Source of the DNA: Calditerrivibrio nitroreducens DSM 19672
GTDB taxonomy: Bacteria > Chrysiogenota > Deferribacteres > Deferribacterales > Calditerrivibrionaceae
Direction: 5' to 3'
Assembly: GCF_000183405.1 (NCBI RefSeq)
Contig: NC_014758.1
Span: forward strand, 558,001 to 622,000
Length of the DNA: 64,000 bases
Below the pieces are notes generated by a model that saw nothing but the letters and a program-made list of their open reading frames with translations, searched no databases and had not been told where the DNA came from. Positions 17,995 to 26,577 of the stretch are shown here, piece by piece (the stretch's first letter is position 1; each line of letters begins with the position of its first letter). The position numbers and the translations under genes are program-made.

Positions 17995-18853
17995 AAAGGG
18001 CAAGCCTCTTCAAGGCAGATCTTTTATCAGCATCCGTTTTAACATTGTAAGTTTCGTTGGTGATGATGAAGGTAAGAGGAATGGAATTGTTATAAGCTTC
18101 CAATATCGTTTTGGTGGCTATCCTGATTGCTTCTTCCAATGGGTAAAGTTTTAAGATATCTTCAAAATGCAACCTCAAGGATTCAGAATCATCACCAGTG
18201 TATTCTTTGGTGTATAATTCACCGGTTTTGGCAAACTGCTTCCAAAAGATCCTTTTGGCGGGGTCATTACTATAACTGCGTATGTTACTTAATTCTTCCA
18301 ATTTCATCGTTACCTTATCATTGGTTGAGCTTGTATCCTGATCTGAGTTTTTGTTAAGATTAAAAAAACTTTTTTCTCCAATCTCCGGAAAAACTACTAT
18401 CTCTTCATTGATGGGGTATTTTTTATACCTGACAAAAAAATTAAAGGGGATGGGGGAGCTTACCATAGCATCACCAAGTAACACTTTCCCTCTCCTGTCA
18501 AATTTTAAAATGGTTTCCTGCCTGATGGATGACAAAGGTTTTAAGATGATGGATGTTGCTTCATGTTCTTTTATATTAGTTTTCAGAAGTATCGATGGAA
18601 GATATTTTTTGCTATTGTTGATTTCGAGTAAAAATCTTGAACCCCTTTTTGCAAAGGGGTCTTCTATGGGGTATATTCTGATATTTAATTTTTCTATATT
18701 TGCCTTACCTAAAAAACCGGATATACCCATTATGGCAAGCATAAAAGATACCACCAGAAATACCAGATTGTTGTTTGTATTTATGGCGGAAAAACCCATG
18801 AATATTGTAAGTAAAATGTATATCACCCCAGCCTTTGTAAATCTAATACCCAT
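17984..18853 (-). CDS. DUF58 domain protein
   Basis: 289 residues with two membrane helices at the N-terminus (about 10-50), then a cytoplasmic region. The DUF58 hallmark is near 195: SNIRSYSNDPAKRIFWKQFAKTG followed by YTKEY. The middle and C-terminal part belong to the vWA-like class. It lies between MoxR (16-base gap) and the transglutaminase (10-20 base overlap), the standard three-gene envelope module. The biochemical role of DUF58 is not established. Confidence 0.88.
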   Translation of the reverse strand: MGIRFTKAGVIYILLTIFMGFSAINTNNNLVFLVVSFMLAIMGISGFLGKANIEKLNIRIYPIEDPFAKRGSRFLLEINNSKKYLPSILLKTNIKEHEATSIILKPLSSIRQETILKFDRRGKVLLGDAMVSSPIPFNFFVRYKKYPINEEIVVFPEIGEKSFFNLNKNSDQDTSSTNDKVTMKLEELSNIRSYSNDPAKRIFWKQFAKTGELYTKEYTGDDSESLRLHFEDILKLYPLEEAIRIATKTILEAYNNSIPLTFIITNETYNVKTDADKRSALKRLALYEN

Positions 18854-18869
18854 TTAATAAATCCTCCAT

Positions 18870-19805
18870 TTAAGCATACGGAAGTTTAGTGGATTTTACC
18901 ATAGATGTGATGATATCAAGTTTTTCGGAAGATGTTAATCGTTCTTTAAAAGTCATCCTATGAAGCATTGTGTACTGGTAATAGTCTAATATGTCTTCAG
19001 GTATAACGTAGTCTCTGCCATTTATAAAAGCTGAACTTCTGGCTGCATTTACTATGGAGAGTGCAGCTCTTGTGGAAAGACCTATTGCTATCTGGGGATG
19101 ATTTCTTGTTTTATCCACCAGATCCATGATATATTCCAAAATATTATCTTTAACAGTGATATGAGTTTTGATATATTGTATCATCTCCAGTACATCCTCA
19201 CTTGAAATCACCGACTTAGATTCATAAATCCCTTTTCTGGAACTACCACCCCTTAAAATATCCAATTCCTCCTCCCTTCTTGGGTATCCGATGCTAATCT
19301 TCATCAGAAAACGATCGAGCTGAGACTCTGGTAATGGAAATGTGCCGAAAGATTCAGAAGGGTTTTGGGTGGCGATCACAAAGAAAGGTTGGGGAAGATT
19401 GTAGGTTGATCCCTCAACTGTAACCTGTTTTTCACCCATAGCTTCCAGTAGTGCACTCTGGGTTTTGGGTGTGGCTCTATTTATCTCATCTATTAAAACT
19501 ATATTGTTGAATATAGGTCCTTTTTTGAATTCAAACTCATTTTTTTCCTTATTAAAAATGTTAAGTCCGGTGACATCGGTGGGTAGTAGATCATTTGTAC
19601 ACTGTATCCTTCCGAATGTGAGTCCCATCGATTTGGCTATGGCTATTGCAAGAGTAGTTTTACCCAGACCGGGATTATCCTCGATCAAAACATGTCCTCT
19701 GCTGAGAAAAGAAATTATGGTTAGTTTTATTGCTTTCTCTTTCCCCTGGAGGTATTTTTGATAATAGTCAAAAAGCTGATGGATAAGGTTTTGGTATTTT
19801 TCCAT
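18870..19805 (-). CDS. MoxR-family AAA+ ATPase
   Basis: 311 residues. Walker A-like LIEDNPGLGKTTLAIAIAKS (about 36-55), Walker B NIVLIDEINRA, sensor 1 FFVIATQNPSESFGTFPLPE, arginine finger and sensor 2 in GLSTRAAL. MoxR ATPases act as chaperones that help assemble or activate complexes and usually sit with vWA/DUF58 proteins, as here. GGGAG precedes the ATG, and the promoter lies at 19834-19862. Confidence 0.92.
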   Translation of the reverse strand: MEKYQNLIHQLFDYYQKYLQGKEKAIKLTIISFLSRGHVLIEDNPGLGKTTLAIAIAKSMGLTFGRIQCTNDLLPTDVTGLNIFNKEKNEFEFKKGPIFNNIVLIDEINRATPKTQSALLEAMGEKQVTVEGSTYNLPQPFFVIATQNPSESFGTFPLPESQLDRFLMKISIGYPRREEELDILRGGSSRKGIYESKSVISSEDVLEMIQYIKTHITVKDNILEYIMDLVDKTRNHPQIAIGLSTRAALSIVNAARSSAFINGRDYVIPEDILDYYQYTMLHRMTFKERLTSSEKLDIITSMVKSTKLPYA

Positions 19806-19833
19806 ACGGACTCCCTTTATCTTTTTTATATTG

Positions 19834-19862
19834 ATTATAGTTTTTAATAGTATATATTACAA
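19834..19862 (-). promoter_or_regulatory. Promoter of the MoxR-DUF58-TgpA-Crp operon
   Basis: On the minus strand TTGTAA (19862-19857) and a perfect TATAAT (19839-19834) are 17 bases apart, about 29 bases before the MoxR start. Confidence 0.6.
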
Positions 19863-19884
19863 TAAAAAATAAATTAGGTGAAGG

Positions 19885-21261
19885 ATGAAAAAGATTTTGG
19901 TGTTGGGTGGTGGCTTTGGTGGACTTACCGCCATTACAAAATTGAAAAGATATGCAGGAAAATTATTCGACGTAACATTAATCGATAAAAACAACTATTC
20001 ATTATTTACCCCAATGCTACCGGAAGTGGTAAGTGGCAATGTAACTCCGGATAATATCGTTTTCCCATTAAGGGAGATTACCAAAAAAAATAACTCAAAC
20101 TTTATAAGAGATACTGTACTATATGTGGATAGGGAAAATAAATTGGTGAAATGTGAGAAAGGGGAATACCATTATGACTATCTCATTATTGCCACAGGGT
20201 CCACAACTAATTTTCGCGGTAATAAAACGGCAGAAGAGCATTGTTTTGAATATAAAAGTATAAGTGATGGTATTGCATTAAAATATTTTTTAATTGAACT
20301 TTTGGAAGCAGCAGTATCCACTCCAAAAGAGGAAAGACGTAGAATCCTATCTTTTTCCATAATTGGTGGTGGGATTACCGGTGTGGAGCTGGCATGTGAA
20401 TTGGTGGATTTTATAAAACTGAAGATTAAAAAGGATTACTCATCAATAAGCTATGATGATTTTGAGGTTACAATCTTTGAATATGCAAAGAATATACTCC
20501 CTGCCATTGATGAGTCCCAATCGATAAAAGCTCAACAGTATGTTGAGGAGAAAGGGATAAAGATAATAAATAATGCTTCCGTTGACAGAGTATCGGATGG
20601 TGTGATTTATTATAACCAGAATGGAGAAGTTAAAGAGCATCTTACAAACATAATAGTATGGACTGCAGGTGTAAAAGCCCAGGATTTCCTAAAATCTGTT
20701 TCAAATGAAAGATTACCGGATGGAAGGATAAAGGTGAATAAAAATCTCACGCCAGTAGATGCACAAAACGATGGGATATTTGTAATAGGTGATAGCTCTG
20801 CTTATGAATATAAAGGTAAAGTACTACCCCCCGTTGCTCCCCTTGCCATGCAGCAGGCGACAATAGCTGTGAAGAATATTCTAAATCTGGAGAATGGTTT
20901 TCCTTTGCAGGATTTTAAATATATCCATTTCGGTTATCTCGTTTCACTTGGGAAAAATAACTCTGTAGTAAACCTATTTGGACTTAAATTCAGAGGTGCG
21001 TTTGCGTATATATTGTGGAAATTGGTTTATATTTATAAAATAGGGATGTTGAGAAAACAGTTGGGGGTGTTTTTCGATTGGGTTATGGTGACACTTTTCG
21101 GTAATGAAGCATCTCTTATAATGAATGTGGAGGGCTGCCCTGGGGGAGTATTGAAAAGTATAAATGGATATACCATAAAAGTGAATGTGGAGAATTGTAA
21201 GAGGTGTAGTCATTGTGTTATTGATGTGACAGGTAAAATTACTTGTGGAATAAAAAGATAG
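19885..21261 (+). CDS. ndh: Type II NADH dehydrogenase-like FAD oxidoreductase with Cys-rich tail
   Basis: 458 residues. FAD-binding motif VLGGGFGGLTAI (5-16), second nucleotide motif SIIGGGITGVELACEL (about 160), WTAGVKAQDFL, and the flavin-contact segment FVIGDSSAYEYK with LPPVAPLAMQQA. This is the NDH-2 layout: transfer of electrons from NADH to quinone at the membrane surface without ion pumping. Unusual is the C-terminus, which carries CKRCSHC (Cys 438, 441, 444) plus Cys 454, a possible Fe-S or zinc site. AGGTGAAGG precedes the ATG. The next gene follows directly. Confidence 0.85.
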   Translation: MKKILVLGGGFGGLTAITKLKRYAGKLFDVTLIDKNNYSLFTPMLPEVVSGNVTPDNIVFPLREITKKNNSNFIRDTVLYVDRENKLVKCEKGEYHYDYLIIATGSTTNFRGNKTAEEHCFEYKSISDGIALKYFLIELLEAAVSTPKEERRRILSFSIIGGGITGVELACELVDFIKLKIKKDYSSISYDDFEVTIFEYAKNILPAIDESQSIKAQQYVEEKGIKIINNASVDRVSDGVIYYNQNGEVKEHLTNIIVWTAGVKAQDFLKSVSNERLPDGRIKVNKNLTPVDAQNDGIFVIGDSSAYEYKGKVLPPVAPLAMQQATIAVKNILNLENGFPLQDFKYIHFGYLVSLGKNNSVVNLFGLKFRGAFAYILWKLVYIYKIGMLRKQLGVFFDWVMVTLFGNEASLIMNVEGCPGGVLKSINGYTIKVNVENCKRCSHCVIDVTGKITCGIKR

Positions 21262-21273
21262 ATGGAGGAAAGT

Positions 21274-21735
21274 TTGAAAGTTTTGGTGATGGGTTTGGGG
21301 AATCTTTTGATGAATGATGATGCCGTTGGTGTTTTGGCGGTGCAGGAGTTGAAGAAATTATACAGAGATACCGATACATTAAGAATAATAGATGGTGGGA
21401 CACTTGGACTTGATCTGATACACTACTTAGAATGGGCGGATAAGCTTATCATTGTGGATGGAGTAAATCTTAATTTACCAGCCGGAACAGTAGTCAGGAT
21501 TGAGGGGGAAGATATCAATGTGGTGTTTGAATCAAAACTTTCACCTCATCAGATGGGGCTAAAAGATATCCTTCTGGCAGCGGAACTTATCGATTGCAGA
21601 CCTTCGGATATAGTTTTATTTGGTATCCAAACCAAGAATATAGACATGGAAATGAATCTATCTGAAGAGGTGAAAAACAATCTACCAAAACTATTGGATC
21701 ATGTTTCAAAAGAGATAGAATCTTTTTTGCGTTGA
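21274..21735 (+). CDS. Hydrogenase maturation protease-like protein (HyaD/HycI family)
   Basis: About 153 residues. The N-terminus VLVMGLGNLLMNDDAVGVLA has the family's GxGNxLxxDDxxG with the metal-binding Asp. The later SPHQMGLKDILLAAEL supplies the metal-binding His. Such proteases clip the C-terminus of [NiFe]-hydrogenase large subunits. I prefer the TTG at 21274 because GGAGG stands 5 bases before it and it gives MKVLVMGLGN; the ATG at 21262, directly after the NDH stop, is the alternative. No hydrogenase gene is in the window, and pairing with an NDH-2 is unusual. Confidence 0.85.
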   Translation: MKVLVMGLGNLLMNDDAVGVLAVQELKKLYRDTDTLRIIDGGTLGLDLIHYLEWADKLIIVDGVNLNLPAGTVVRIEGEDINVVFESKLSPHQMGLKDILLAAELIDCRPSDIVLFGIQTKNIDMEMNLSEEVKNNLPKLLDHVSKEIESFLR

Positions 21736-21753
21736 TGAAATTAAAATTTCATC
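21734..21753. other. Short inverted repeat across convergent gene ends
   Basis: GATGAAAT and ATTTCATC pair around a TAAA loop in the few bases separating two convergent stop codons. There is no T-run, so termination by it is doubtful. Confidence 0.3.
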
Positions 21754-23285
21754 TCCGCCAAAACCATCTCTTTAAGCTTTCTTTTCAATACCTTACCAGT
21801 GGCGGTCATCGGAATGTCATCCTTTATGTAGATATGTTTTGGTATCTTAAAATTGGCTAAATGTTTTTTAAGGTAATCTTTTAAATCGTTCAGATCTACC
21901 CTTGAACCTTCTTTTACTTTTATAAAAGCCACTGGCACCTCGCCACTTTGTTTGTCGGGGATTCCTATCACAGCAGCTGCGTCTATCCCTTCGTAAAGAT
22001 AAAGGTATTCTTCTATCTCCCTGGGATAAACATTAATCCCCTTAACGATAATGAGATCCTTCTTCCTATCAACTATATAAATGTATCCATCTTTGTCTAA
22101 TTTTGCCAGGTCGCCGGTAAAAAGCCACCCATTTCTGATTGTAAGGGCTGTGGCATCTTCCATTTTCCAATACCCTTTCATTACGTTTGGTCCTCTTATG
22201 ATTAATTCACCCACTTCACCAATAGGGAGTTCCTCTTCATCGTCATTAACAATTTTTACCTCTATGCCTGGTAGAGCTGGCCCCACTGAGTAAGGTTTCT
22301 GTTTATTAAGGGGATTTACCGCCACCACAGGGGATGCTTCGGATAGACCATACCCTTCAATAATAGGCTTTCTGTATTTTTTATAGAATTCATTGATAAT
22401 ATCTTCCGGAAGTGGAGCGCCACCACTTATGTGAATTTTTATAGGGTATAGAAATTTTGCAAACCAATTTGGTATGTTTGCCCTTGCCAGAGCTGTGTAT
22501 ATTTGGGGTACCCCTAAAAAGAAGTTTGGTCTCTGGAATAAAAGGATCTTTTTAAAAGATTTTTTCTTAAGTTCCATAATAGAGGCAAGGACTATTATTC
22601 CACATCCTGCATAAGTTGGTAAAAGAACGCTTGCGGTAAATGTGTATGAATGAAACATCGGCAGCGCAAGTAAAACTTTATAAGTATGATCTATGTGAAA
22701 TACCTGAAGGCAGGCTGATACGTTGCTTAAAAGATTTTTATGAGTAAGCATTGCCCCTTTGGGGTGACCTGTGGTACCTGAAGTATAAATAAATACAGCA
22801 AGATCTTCAGGAGTAATTTTAACATTAGGGTGTGAATCTGTCTCTGCTTTTGCCAGATGTAGCATATTAAGTGATTCAAAATTACTATGATCGTAGGTGA
22901 ATATATGTTTTAGCGTTGGGCATAGCTTTTTTTGATTTTTCACCACATCTTCAAATTTTGAAGAAGTAACAAGTACTTTACTTTCGGCGTTATCAATTAT
23001 ATACTGGATCTCTTCCTCTTTTAGGTAAGTATTTAAAGGCACAGCCACACCACCAGCCTTTGCAATACCAAAATAGGTAATTATGAATTCTGGTGAGTTT
23101 TCGAGTAATATACATACTCGATCCCCTTTTGTAACGCCAAACTTCAAAAAAACCTTTGCCACTTTATTTGATAGTTCATCAATTTCTCTATAGGTAAATT
23201 TCTTTTTTTCATAATAGATGTAAGTCTTGTTTGGTCTTATTTTAGCATTGAATGAAAGTATCTCCCCAAGATTTTTAAAGTTCAT
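21741..23285 (-). CDS. Long-chain acyl-CoA ligase (AMP-forming)
   Basis: About 514 residues from the ATG at 23285, chosen for GGTGGA just upstream (an ATG 12 bases earlier is in frame). The AMP-binding P-loop FIYTSGTTGHPKGAML (about 170), EGYGLSEASPV, GWLFTGDLAKLDKDGYIYIVDRKKD and the C-terminal lysine in TATGKVLKRKL are all present. It activates fatty acids with ATP and CoA. It closes an operon otherwise devoted to isoprenoid, flavin and membrane functions. Chain length preference is unknown. Confidence 0.92.
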   Translation of the reverse strand: MNFKNLGEILSFNAKIRPNKTYIYYEKKKFTYREIDELSNKVAKVFLKFGVTKGDRVCILLENSPEFIITYFGIAKAGGVAVPLNTYLKEEEIQYIIDNAESKVLVTSSKFEDVVKNQKKLCPTLKHIFTYDHSNFESLNMLHLAKAETDSHPNVKITPEDLAVFIYTSGTTGHPKGAMLTHKNLLSNVSACLQVFHIDHTYKVLLALPMFHSYTFTASVLLPTYAGCGIIVLASIMELKKKSFKKILLFQRPNFFLGVPQIYTALARANIPNWFAKFLYPIKIHISGGAPLPEDIINEFYKKYRKPIIEGYGLSEASPVVAVNPLNKQKPYSVGPALPGIEVKIVNDDEEELPIGEVGELIIRGPNVMKGYWKMEDATALTIRNGWLFTGDLAKLDKDGYIYIVDRKKDLIIVKGINVYPREIEEYLYLYEGIDAAAVIGIPDKQSGEVPVAFIKVKEGSRVDLNDLKDYLKKHLANFKIPKHIYIKDDIPMTATGKVLKRKLKEMVLAEMKF

Positions 23286-23871
23286 GAAATCCACCATAAG
23301 GTTTTATTCCCAGCTTTGCAAAAACTTCCAGAAGCTTTCCCACAGGTAATCCCACAACTGTATCATAATTTCCAACGATCTTTTCTACAAATAGGGAACC
23401 TTTCCCCTGAATGGCGTATGCCCCTGCTTTATCCATAGGTTCTTCTGAATCGATATACCAATTTATCATTTCGTTATTGAGTTTTTTAAAGTATACTTCT
23501 GTTTTATCGTAGAATTGTTCATGTATCTTGTGATTTTTATTGATTACAGCAACACCGGTGATAACCTCATGCATCTTTCCACTGAGGAAATTTAACATAT
23601 CCTGAGCATCTTTTACATCTTTGGGCTTTCCCAATATCCTATTTTCACAATAAACGATTGTATCAGCCCCCACTATAAAAGCCTCATCATAGATTCTGGC
23701 CACATCATAAGCCTTCATCGCTGCTACTTTCATTACTTGCTGCTCTATCGGTTCAGTTTCATTAAATTCCTCTTTTGTGGCGGATGTGGTGTATTGAAAA
23801 TTTATACCCAATCTTGCAAAAAGCTCTCTCCTTCTGGGAGAACCACTGGCTAATATAATCTTTTGATACAT
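23275..23871 (-). CDS. maf: Maf-family nucleoside triphosphate pyrophosphatase
   Basis: About 198 residues from the ATG at 23871 (GGGG ahead; a TTG at 23877 is in frame). Motifs: ASGSPRRRELFARLG (N-terminal phosphate loop), FIVGADTIV, LGKPKDVKDAQDML and the C-terminal NYDTVVGLPVGKL. Maf proteins hydrolyse modified or canonical NTPs (dTTP/UTP/CTP class) to monophosphates and PPi. It is embedded by overlaps between the HepT-like and acyl-CoA ligase genes. Confidence 0.92.
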   Translation of the reverse strand: MYQKIILASGSPRRRELFARLGINFQYTTSATKEEFNETEPIEQQVMKVAAMKAYDVARIYDEAFIVGADTIVYCENRILGKPKDVKDAQDMLNFLSGKMHEVITGVAVINKNHKIHEQFYDKTEVYFKKLNNEMINWYIDSEEPMDKAGAYAIQGKGSLFVEKIVGNYDTVVGLPVGKLLEVFAKLGIKPYGGFHEL

Positions 23872-23873
23872 TA

Positions 23874-24386
23874 TCAACCCCTTTTGTTCAAAATATTGTT
23901 TGATATTAAGCCTACAATAGCTCCAGTTAAAATTGCAGCTAATATGAAATAAGGCAAAATTTTAAGAAATGCAAGATTTTTTATGATTACAAGTTTAATA
24001 ATAATAAATTGCATTGTTATATTTACAACACTACCGATTACACTTGTGGATATTGCTGACGAGTAATTTTTTGTGGCTTTGTGATAGTAATACATAAATA
24101 TAATGGCTATCAGAATAGATGGAAAGGCTATTATCAGTCTAAATATGAAACCAGTTGAGAATATGGCAGTTATTAAAGATTTTATTCCACCCAAAAGTAA
24201 AAGAAAACGCAACTCTGTTATCATGTATACTCCTATTACGATTGGGATGTTGGATATTCCAAGACGAATAAATGGTATTGGTAAGGGGAAAAGATTCTCC
24301 AGAAAACCGAGTACAATAGAAAGAGAAGCAAGTATAGAAACAATTTTTGTATTATCTGGATATGCCATCATATCTATTTTTTTCAC
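23874..24386 (-). CDS. Gx transporter/heptaprenyl diphosphate synthase component I-like membrane protein
   Basis: 170 residues, about five helices, with LENLFPLPIPFIRLGISNIP and LLLGGIKSLITAIFSTGF, hallmarks of the Hpre_diP_synt_I family. Despite the name, the family looks like an ECF-type S component. It occurs next to polyprenyl synthase, ApbE and NusG-II genes in many anaerobes, as here. The start is uncertain: GTG 24386 or ATG 24371/24368. Confidence 0.8.
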   Translation of the reverse strand: MKKIDMMAYPDNTKIVSILASLSIVLGFLENLFPLPIPFIRLGISNIPIVIGVYMITELRFLLLLGGIKSLITAIFSTGFIFRLIIAFPSILIAIIFMYYYHKATKNYSSAISTSVIGSVVNITMQFIIIKLVIIKNLAFLKILPYFILAAILTGAIVGLISNNILNKRG

Positions 24387-24708
24387 ATTCTATAACTATT
24401 GCAGTTTTATTTGGTAAACAGATGGCGGAATCACCACAATCTTTTATATAACCCATATGTATGCATATTTTATCCCTGCAGTCCGACTCTGATATGCGGG
24501 CCTTCTTGTCTTTCACCTCTACTTTCATATTTTTACCATAGATTTTTAAATCGATAATCCCGTTTTGATCTAAATTTAGCGGGTATTTTTTTTCATCAAT
24601 TATAATATATCCTTTTTTGATGGCTTCATTTTCAGTTCTCATGAAATAGATCGTTATAACAAAGATAAAAAGTATCACAACAATGTCAAAAGGTTTAATT
24701 GACTTCAA
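24352..24708 (-). CDS. NusG domain II-containing membrane-anchored protein
   Basis: About 118 residues from a TTG at 24708 (GGGAG ahead; an ATG at 24744 would overlap ApbE by 50 bases). One N-terminal membrane helix (PFDIVVILFIFVITIYFM) is followed by a beta-rich NusG_II domain with Cys at ESDCRDKICIHMGYIKDCGDSAICLPNK. The family is linked to ApbE and Rnf/Nqr-type flavoprotein systems by gene neighbourhood. Function unknown; the four conserved cysteines could bind metal or form disulphides outside the membrane. Confidence 0.8.
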   Translation of the reverse strand: MKSIKPFDIVVILFIFVITIYFMRTENEAIKKGYIIIDEKKYPLNLDQNGIIDLKIYGKNMKVEVKDKKARISESDCRDKICIHMGYIKDCGDSAICLPNKTAIVIECEKNRYDGISR

Positions 24709-25633
24709 ACTTCTCCCATCCGCAGAGCTTTTCAATTTTACCATTTAAGTGGTAGATAAGAACAGGGGTTTTGAGTTTGTCACACAACGATTTTATCTCC
24801 TGTGGGTTTAAAAGGAAATATACCGTGGATAACCCATCAGCCATCTCCACAGTATCAGCTATTACGCTAATACTTCTATAATTATCGGCTGGTTCTTTTT
24901 TGATTGCATCGAATATATGGATATATTTTTTGCCATTCTGAATAAAAAATCTTTCATAGTCCCCACTTGTGGCCACAGCTTTATCCACAAGTTTTAAAAC
25001 AGAGATAACCTTTTCTTTATCATCTGGATGCTGAATACCTATCTTCCAACCATCTCCATTTTTATCACCAAGACAATAAAGATCCCCCCCAGCGTTTACA
25101 ATACCCTTTGTTATACCCTTACTCTTCATAAAATTTATCGCTTCATCTACAATCCAACCTTTGGCATAAGCACCTATATCAATTGTAAAATCAGTTTTTT
25201 TTATGATATAGTTCTCGTTAATTAAAAGATTTTCAAATCCCATGTAGGATGAAAAGTTATCCAGTTCAACACGGGACGGTACTTTGTAGGGGCCTTCGGG
25301 GAATCCATACAGTTTCATTATGGTGTGTATCGTTATGTCAAATCTACCTTTTGATATGTCATGAAAATAGCCACCCTTTTTTAGTAGAACTATAAATCTG
25401 TTATCCACCGCGACCTTTTCATTTTTCTTTTCCATGTTTATTCTGTTGGTTTCTTCTTTCACAAATGCACTTAAACGTTCAATTTCGGATTTAATTTTAT
25501 CGATTTCGGTTTTATCTTTTTCTGAAACTGTTATCTCCACCATAGTTCCCATTGAGAAAAATGGTTTTGTGGTGAATGATTCATTACAGCCAAAAAGTAG
25601 AATTAAAATGAGAAATAAAGAGAGCTTTTGCAT
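24695..25633 (-). CDS. apbE: FAD:protein FMN transferase (ApbE), lipoprotein
   Basis: About 312 residues from the ATG at 25633. This start gives a lipoprotein signal (MQKLSLFLILILLFGCNES), while the frame upstream lies inside the radical SAM gene. Motifs: FSMGTMVEITV, KGWIVDEAINFMKS, GIVNAGGDLYCLG, VATSGDYERFF and HIFDAIKKEPAD. ApbE attaches FMN covalently to Thr in S/TGAT motifs of Rnf/Nqr subunits. The RnfG and RnfD encoded at 58-60 kb have such motifs, so they are its likely clients. Confidence 0.92.
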   Translation of the reverse strand: MQKLSLFLILILLFGCNESFTTKPFFSMGTMVEITVSEKDKTEIDKIKSEIERLSAFVKEETNRINMEKKNEKVAVDNRFIVLLKKGGYFHDISKGRFDITIHTIMKLYGFPEGPYKVPSRVELDNFSSYMGFENLLINENYIIKKTDFTIDIGAYAKGWIVDEAINFMKSKGITKGIVNAGGDLYCLGDKNGDGWKIGIQHPDDKEKVISVLKLVDKAVATSGDYERFFIQNGKKYIHIFDAIKKEPADNYRSISVIADTVEMADGLSTVYFLLNPQEIKSLCDKLKTPVLIYHLNGKIEKLCGWEKFEVN

Positions 25634-26577
25634 ATTGGACAGGTGTTGTCTGATATAAAAGAGGTTATTTTGTAACCGTTTCTCAATATGAGTTTTGCTC
25701 CACAAACGGGGCATGTGGTATCATTATTATGCAGGACATTCCCAAGGTAAACGTATGAAAGATACCTTTTTGCTACGTCAAAAAGTTCTAAAAGAAAATC
25801 ATTTCTGGTGGGAGGTAAGTTTAGTTTATAGCAGGGAAAATATCTGGAGATATGAAGTGGGATGCTCTTGTTTATGGACAAAATGAATCTACAAAGTTCA
25901 TCAAACTCTTTTATGTCAGTGGTATAGTTTTCCACCGCAAGATGAGTTATCTCTATGTGTATATCTTTTCTGTACATTGTTTCAATAGTATTCAAGACCT
26001 CTTTCAAACTACCCCCAAGCATCTTGTATTTATCTTCTGAAAATGCCTTAAGGTCGATATTGGCGGCATCAATATATGGTAAAAGTTGTTCTAAAGGCTC
26101 AGGATTGATATATCCATTTGTTACAAGGATATTTTTTAAGCCACTTTTTTGAAATAGCATTGCGGTATCGTATATAAATTCATACCAGATGGTTGGCTCG
26201 TTGTAGGTATATGCTATACCGATAGAATTTGTTTTTTTGGCTAACGATAGAAGTTCTTCCGGTGAGACTTTTTGCCTGAGGGTTATGTTCTTTGAAATGG
26301 AAAAGTTTTGACAGTAAGCACAGTTTAAATTACAGCCGTTTGTTCCCACAGATAGGATATCAGATCCCGGGTGAAAGTGGTACAAAGGTTTTTTTTCTAT
26401 TGGATCCATATTGATGGAGGTAACCTCCCCATAAGATGTCTGATGAAGGGTACCTTCTATATTTTTTCTGATAAGGCAGATACCATGGCCACCATTTGAA
26501 ATTACACATCTGTGGGGGCATAAAAGGCATCTAACTTTTTTGTCGTCTAATTTTTTGTAAAATAGAGCTTCTTTCAT
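25603..26577 (-). CDS. amrS: AmmeMemoRadiSam system radical SAM enzyme
   Basis: 324 residues related to pyruvate formate-lyase activating enzymes. The [4Fe-4S]/SAM motif is CNLNCAYC (Cys 82, 86, 89). There is an N-terminal Cys cluster (CLLCPHRC, 17-24) and a C-terminal zinc-ribbon pair (CPVCGAKL, CPICKSS). The family name reflects its frequent fusion or co-occurrence with AMMECR1 and Memo proteins; neither is next to it here. Substrate unknown. It overlaps polyprenyl synthase by 4 bases. Confidence 0.88.
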   Translation of the reverse strand: MKEALFYKKLDDKKVRCLLCPHRCVISNGGHGICLIRKNIEGTLHQTSYGEVTSINMDPIEKKPLYHFHPGSDILSVGTNGCNLNCAYCQNFSISKNITLRQKVSPEELLSLAKKTNSIGIAYTYNEPTIWYEFIYDTAMLFQKSGLKNILVTNGYINPEPLEQLLPYIDAANIDLKAFSEDKYKMLGGSLKEVLNTIETMYRKDIHIEITHLAVENYTTDIKEFDELCRFILSINKSIPLHISRYFPCYKLNLPPTRNDFLLELFDVAKRYLSYVYLGNVLHNNDTTCPVCGAKLILRNGYKITSFISDNTCPICKSSLYFSF

